NCBI GenBank assembly: GCA_017469605.1
Contig: JAFUGB010000295.1
Coordinates: 1-9,563 of the forward strand
Direction of reading: 5' to 3'
Length of the DNA stretch: 9,563 bases
Origin: Clostridia bacterium
GTDB taxonomy: Bacteria > Bacillota > Clostridia > Christensenellales > Aristaeellaceae
This document shows positions 7,005 to 9,563 of this stretch, piece after piece (positions within the stretch are counted from its first letter, which is position 1; every line of letters begins with the position of its first letter). The notes beneath the pieces were generated by a model that was given only the letters and a program-made list of their open reading frames with translations, had not been told where the DNA came from and did not search any database. The translations under genes were made by a program, and so were the position numbers.

Positions 7005-7033
7005 ATTATACTTTCCAGGCTGCCTTTTGTCAA
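7005..7033 (-). promoter_or_regulatory. SigA-type promoter of yceD-rpmF
   Basis: A perfect minus-strand -35 TTGACA (7033-7028), 17-bp spacer and perfect -10 TATAAT (7010-7005). Transcription should begin near 6998, leaving a leader of only about 20 nt. The region just upstream is A/T-rich and may act as an UP element, as expected for a ribosomal protein operon. Confidence 0.92.
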
Positions 7034-7047
7034 CACCTTTTCAGCTA

Positions 7048-7084
7048 AAAAGTGAAATTCTTTTAAAAAATCCATTTCATTTTT
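7048..7084. repeat. AT-rich inverted repeat between divergent promoters
   Basis: AAAAGTGAAAT (7048-7058) pairs with ATTTCATTTTT (7074-7084) over 11 positions with one G-T pair, around a 15-nt A/T-rich centre. It lies between the yceD promoter and the gntR promoter, upstream of both starts, so it would act as DNA rather than RNA. It could be a regulator site or shared UP element; no function is shown. Confidence 0.45.
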
Positions 7085-7095
7085 CGGCCATTCCA

Positions 7096-7124
7096 TTGAC
7101 TTTTTCGGTGACTTGGTGTATTAG
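7096..7124 (+). promoter_or_regulatory. Promoter of the gntR-type regulator gene
   Basis: TTGACT (7096-7101, five of six consensus), a 17-bp spacer and TATTAG (7119-7124, four of six). The weak -10 is overlapped by the dyad at 7118-7135, as expected for a promoter that is repressed by its own product. Confidence 0.65.
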
Positions 7125-7135
7125 TTAATTAGTAC
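7118..7135. promoter_or_regulatory. Candidate operator of the YtrA-type regulator
   Basis: GTATTAGTTAATTAGTAC is an 18-bp dyad in which 14 of 18 positions match its own reverse complement, with outer half sites GTA/TAC. It overlaps the -10 and likely start point of the gntR promoter. GntR-family dimers of the YtrA group bind A/T-rich dyads of this size, usually at their own promoter, so autorepression is a reasonable inference. Confidence 0.6.
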
Positions 7136-7155
7136 TGATAAAAGGAGTGATCCTG

Positions 7156-7512
7156 TTGCAGTTCAATCCGGCAACTCCCATTTGGATGCAGATCCTGAGC
7201 GACATTGAAACCGAGATCGCCACAGGCAGGCGCCTGCCGGGCGAAAAGCTTCCCGGCGGCCGGGATCTGGCGCTTCAATACGATATCAATCCCAATACAG
7301 CCGCGCGCGTATATCGCGAGCTTGAAAAAAAGGACCTGTGCGAAACGCGCCGCGGCACAGGCACCTTTGTTACCGGCGATGAACAGCGAATATTTACGCT
7401 GCGCGAGGAAATCGCCGGCCAGGCAGTATGTCAGTTTCTGGACGTAATGGAAACGCTTGGCATATCCCGGCGGGAAGCTTCGCGCTGGATTCTGAAGGAG
7501 GATGACGCATAG
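7156..7512 (+). CDS. GntR family transcriptional regulator, YtrA subfamily
   Basis: This is a short DNA-binding repressor-type protein of 118 residues. Residues 8-74 form the GntR winged helix, with the hallmark run LPGGRDLALQYDINPNTAAR (32-51) and RRGTGTFV (65-72). The remaining 45 residues form a small helical tail, which is the YtrA layout; there is no larger FadR, HutC or aminotransferase-like effector domain. The TTG at 7156 is chosen because AAAGGAG ends 8 nt before it; an upstream in-frame GTG at 7147 overlaps that ribosome binding site. YtrA regulators usually head an operon with an ABC transporter, but here the next gene is convergent and only 15 bp away, so the target apart from its own gene is unknown. 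The ligand cannot be inferred. Confidence 0.92.
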   Translation: MQFNPATPIWMQILSDIETEIATGRRLPGEKLPGGRDLALQYDINPNTAARVYRELEKKDLCETRRGTGTFVTGDEQRIFTLREEIAGQAVCQFLDVMETLGISRREASRWILKEDDA

Positions 7513-7527
7513 CGCCTGCCACGCGCT

Positions 7528-8145
7528 TCAGCCGCGCAGAACGCCGCAGCTTTGCAGCCAGTATTTTACCCACGCCAACGCCTCGCGGAAATGGTTTTTA
7601 GGCCAATAAACCAGTTTAATGGGACTGCCCACACCGCAGGCATCAAAGCCGGCGTCCTTGGCCAGCGCCAACGCCCTGGGCACGTGGTAATCGCTGGTAA
7701 CGATCAGCACCCGGGTAATATCTTCCCCCAGCAAACGCCTTGCGTTCATCAGGTTCTGCCGGGTATTAAAGGAAGTATCCTCAATAACGAGATCCGAATC
7801 CGGCACGCCTTTTCCAAGCAAATAATCATGCATTGCGCTGGCTTCGCTGACAGGCTCGTTCGCGCCTTGGGCGCCGCAAACCACCACGGGCTGCGGGCAT
7901 TGTCCGTAAAGCTCCAGCGCTTTATCCAGCCGCCATTGCAGCTGTACGGAAAGCCTTCCGTCCTGCCGCACCTGGGCGCCCAGCACAATGATGGCCTGTG
8001 TTTCCCGCGGGTCGGCTTCGGGAACAGTCTTTTCCTTTACCGTTACAAAGATCACCAGGCCGATCCATAGCAGCATGCCCAAAGCAGCCGCCCCCAGTAT
8101 CAGCCGAAGCATCAGAAAAACTCGCCTTCTTCCATTGGTCCGCAT
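7528..8145 (-). CDS. Membrane-anchored DUF218 (YdcF/SanA/ElyC-like) protein
   Basis: This protein has a basic N terminus (MRTNGRRR), one membrane helix (about residues 13-35), then a DUF218 domain likely outside the membrane. Domain marks are AIIVLGAQVRQDGRLS (51-66), WRLDKALELY (71-80), VVVCGAQGANEPVSEASAM (87-105), DTSFNTRQN (123-131) and VTSDYHVPRALALA (149-162). Relatives include YdcF, SanA and ElyC, some linked to cell-envelope integrity; the biochemical reaction is not settled and none is claimed here. The ATG at 8145 is chosen because AGGGGAG lies 10 nt upstream; ATG 8154 is too close to it. Either start overlaps the end of radC. A third candidate, ATG at 8112, overlaps the radC stop as TGATG and would avoid the long overlap but lacks a good ribosome binding site. 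Confidence 0.88.
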   Translation of the reverse strand: MRTNGRRRVFLMLRLILGAAALGMLLWIGLVIFVTVKEKTVPEADPRETQAIIVLGAQVRQDGRLSVQLQWRLDKALELYGQCPQPVVVCGAQGANEPVSEASAMHDYLLGKGVPDSDLVIEDTSFNTRQNLMNARRLLGEDITRVLIVTSDYHVPRALALAKDAGFDACGVGSPIKLVYWPKNHFREALAWVKYWLQSCGVLRG

Positions 8146-8924
8146 TGCCTGCATTCTCCCCTGTTCATTCTGCCCGCCTGATAGATTTGCTGCTGTACGG
8201 CCGGCAAAACCTTTTCAAACTGCTGCGCCGCCTGGGTGATCCTGCCATCCTCGGCGCCAATCAGCCCACCGCGATGGAAGCTGAAGCTTTCCTCCGTAGA
8301 AACGATGATATGATCGTATAGCCTGATACCCAGGCCCTCCAGCAGGTGACCGATGGCGTTTGTAAGCATGATATCCTCCGCCGAGGGCTGCGCGGTTCCG
8401 CTGGGATGGTTATGGGTGATCACCGCGCCCGTAGCGCTGCACTGCGTCAGCGCGCTGATCACATGCCGGGCGTATACACGCACTTCGGTCACATCGCCCG
8501 TGGATATCAGGATGGTATTGATCCTGCGCATCCGCGCGTCCAGGGCGATCACAAAGAATTTTTCATAACGCTCTCCCTCAAACAGCGATTCGCAGTAGGT
8601 AACGGCCTGGTAACCATTTTTGATTTCGGGCACATCCTGCGCGGCGCTCTGCCGGTAGGCACGAAAGAGCGGCGCCATCATGGCAATCAGCACAGCCGCC
8701 GATTCACCGATGCCGTTTACCTGCATCAATTCTTCGGCGGTCGCCTGAAAAACGGCATGCAGCGAACCAAAACGATCGATGAGCGCGTAAGCGATGGGCT
8801 TAACATCGCGCCTGGGGATCGCGTAGGTCAGCAGCAGCTCCAGGATTTCATGCGGCGCAAAAGCATCCATTCCCGCGCGGCGGAAGCGCTGCCGCAGTCT
8901 TTCCCTGTGTCCGTCATGCTCCAT
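8112..8924 (-). CDS. radC: RadC family protein (JAB/MPN metalloprotease-like domain)
   Basis: This 270-residue protein has the RadC layout: an N-terminal helical region with a helix-hairpin-helix element (VNGIGESAAVLIAM, 69-82) and a C-terminal JAMM domain with VITHNHPSG (168-176) and the H-x-H-x10-D metal site (H171, H173, D184). The old link to DNA repair is doubtful, and the true role is unsettled. The ATG at 8924 is chosen: AAAGGTGG precedes it by about 8 nt, the product then starts MEHDGHRERLRQRF like its relatives, and an upstream in-frame ATG at 8981 lies ahead of the predicted transcription start. About 40 residues extend past the usual family end, including ECRQCG (257-262); the last codons overlap the next gene. 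Confidence 0.94.
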   Translation of the reverse strand: MEHDGHRERLRQRFRRAGMDAFAPHEILELLLTYAIPRRDVKPIAYALIDRFGSLHAVFQATAEELMQVNGIGESAAVLIAMMAPLFRAYRQSAAQDVPEIKNGYQAVTYCESLFEGERYEKFFVIALDARMRRINTILISTGDVTEVRVYARHVISALTQCSATGAVITHNHPSGTAQPSAEDIMLTNAIGHLLEGLGIRLYDHIIVSTEESFSFHRGGLIGAEDGRITQAAQQFEKVLPAVQQQIYQAGRMNRGECRQCGPMEEGEFF

Positions 8925-8948
8925 ACGACGCACCACCTTTCGCGGAAT

Positions 8949-8978
8949 ATTATAACATACAGGCATATCCATATCCAA
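8949..8978 (-). promoter_or_regulatory. Promoter of radC
   Basis: The minus strand has TGTTATAAT, an extended -10 with perfect TATAAT (8954-8949), and a weak -35 TTGGAT (8978-8973) at 18 bp. The start of transcription would be near 8942, about 18 nt before the chosen radC start codon. Confidence 0.7.
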
Positions 8979-9021
8979 CATTTTTTACTTACATATTTTT
9001 TTGAAAGACCGGTTTCCGTAC

Positions 9022-9050
9022 TTAACAAAGCGTAAAAAATTTGTTATAAT
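9022..9050 (+). promoter_or_regulatory. Promoter of cdaA
   Basis: TTAACA (9022-9027, five of six), a 17-bp spacer, and TATAAT (9045-9050) preceded by TGT, giving an extended -10. Transcription should start near 9057, leaving a leader of about 30 nt. It is back to back with the radC promoter, in a 161-bp divergent region that holds no other gene. Confidence 0.88.
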
Positions 9051-9085
9051 AATCGCAAGCCACGGAAAGCGAAGGTGAGACGGCT

Positions 9086-9563
9086 TTGACCAACTTTTTA
9101 AACCAACTGCGGATGTTTTTCTGGAACATTTTTAACAGGCCGCAATTAAATGATATTTTAGATATTCTGATCGTCGCCATACTGATATACCAGCTGATCA
9201 TGCTTACGCGTGAAACGCGGGCCAGCGACGTGATGAAGGGTTTTGTTGTCCTGATCGTGGCCTGCCTGCTTTCCGGGCTGATGGGACTGACAGCGCTGAC
9301 CTGGGTACTGAATTTGATCCTGAGCAACGGCGTTATCGTGCTGGTCATTCTGTTCCAGCCTGAACTGCGCCACATCCTGGAACAGCTGGGCCGCGGCGCC
9401 ACGTTTGACCGCAGCACCGTGAGCAGCAGCGAAGAAAACACCCGCATTGTCAGTGAAATCACCCAATGCCTGCTTAACCTTTCCCGCCGCCGTGTGGGCG
9501 CGCTGGTGGTATTTGAACAGCGCACCGGCTTAAAGGATGTAATTGAAACCGGCACACAGCTGG
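9086..9563 (+). CDS. cdaA: Diadenylate cyclase CdaA, N-terminal part (cut by window end)
   Basis: CdaA makes cyclic di-AMP from two ATP at the membrane; c-di-AMP controls potassium and osmolyte balance and cell-wall homeostasis in Gram-positive bacteria. The 159 visible residues show three membrane helices (about 22-41, 50-67, 70-89), then the family-specific ILFQPELRHILEQLGRG (88-104) and the start of the DAC domain, RRRVGALVVFEQRTGL (134-149) and IETG (153-156). The catalytic DGA and RHR motifs lie beyond the right edge. The start is TTG at 9086, with AAGGTGA upstream; no earlier in-frame start fits, and the ATG at 9113 has no comparable site. Relatives are usually followed by cdaR (YbbR domains) and glmM, which cannot be checked here. 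Confidence 0.95.
   Translation, partial: MTNFLNQLRMFFWNIFNRPQLNDILDILIVAILIYQLIMLTRETRASDVMKGFVVLIVACLLSGLMGLTALTWVLNLILSNGVIVLVILFQPELRHILEQLGRGATFDRSTVSSSEENTRIVSEITQCLLNLSRRRVGALVVFEQRTGLKDVIETGTQL

Noticed and set aside
7511..7527. AGCGC/GCGCT hairpin between the convergent gntR-type and DUF218 genes as a bidirectional terminator
   Set aside because: The stem is only five base pairs and has no T-tract on either side, so termination is not supported.
9003..9016. ACCGGT palindrome upstream of the cdaA promoter as an operator
   Set aside because: Only six bases are symmetric and the flanks do not extend the dyad well; expected often by chance.
9022..9555. Minus-strand open frame of 177 codons
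   Set aside because: It is the complement of cdaA, whose plus-strand frame has three membrane helices and the FQPELR signature, and no minus-strand promoter is seen.
1..9563. CRISPR array, insertion sequence, prophage, toxin-antitoxin or defence island
   Set aside because: No regularly spaced repeats, transposase or integrase, terminal inverted repeats or defence-protein motifs were seen; the gene content is housekeeping with fairly uniform composition.

Overview
The window looks like an ordinary chromosomal stretch of a Gram-positive bacterium of the Bacillota, most likely a clostridial lineage with fairly high GC. The evidence is a tRNA-sensing T-box leader in front of valS, strong SigA-type promoters with AGGAGG-like ribosome binding sites, an ECF-transporter substrate protein, a type III pantothenate kinase, a YtrA-type GntR regulator and the membrane diadenylate cyclase CdaA. 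I saw no rRNA, tRNA, CRISPR array, insertion sequence, phage gene or plasmid gene. No species can be named from the sequence alone.

Layout, right to left on the minus strand. A perfect TTGACA-17-TATAAT promoter (7005-7033) drives yceD (DUF177) and rpmF (ribosomal protein L32). A valine-type T-box leader with its own terminator (6025-6254) then controls an operon of valS, rsmH and rsmI. The two methyltransferase genes modify the same 16S rRNA nucleotide, C1402. A second perfect promoter (1499-1527) starts a two-gene unit: an ECF substrate-binding membrane protein, probably for pantothenate, and coaX, which phosphorylates pantothenate. Together they would take up and trap the CoA precursor. A ribosome binding site and possible TTG start at the left edge suggest that the unit continues beyond the window.

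Right part. A short YtrA-family GntR regulator reads on the plus strand from an autoregulatory-looking promoter with an overlapping 18-bp dyad. It ends 15 bp from a convergent gene for a membrane-anchored DUF218 (YdcF/SanA-like) protein. That gene overlaps the end of radC upstream of it. radC is divergent from cdaA, each with a good promoter. cdaA starts at a TTG codon and runs off the right edge, so its catalytic DGA and RHR motifs are not visible.

I did not find a convincing undescribed system. The most interesting points are the pairing of rsmH and rsmI behind a valine T-box, an orphan YtrA regulator with its operator, the candidate pantothenate transporter-kinase pair, and several unexplained inverted or direct repeats in the intergenic regions.
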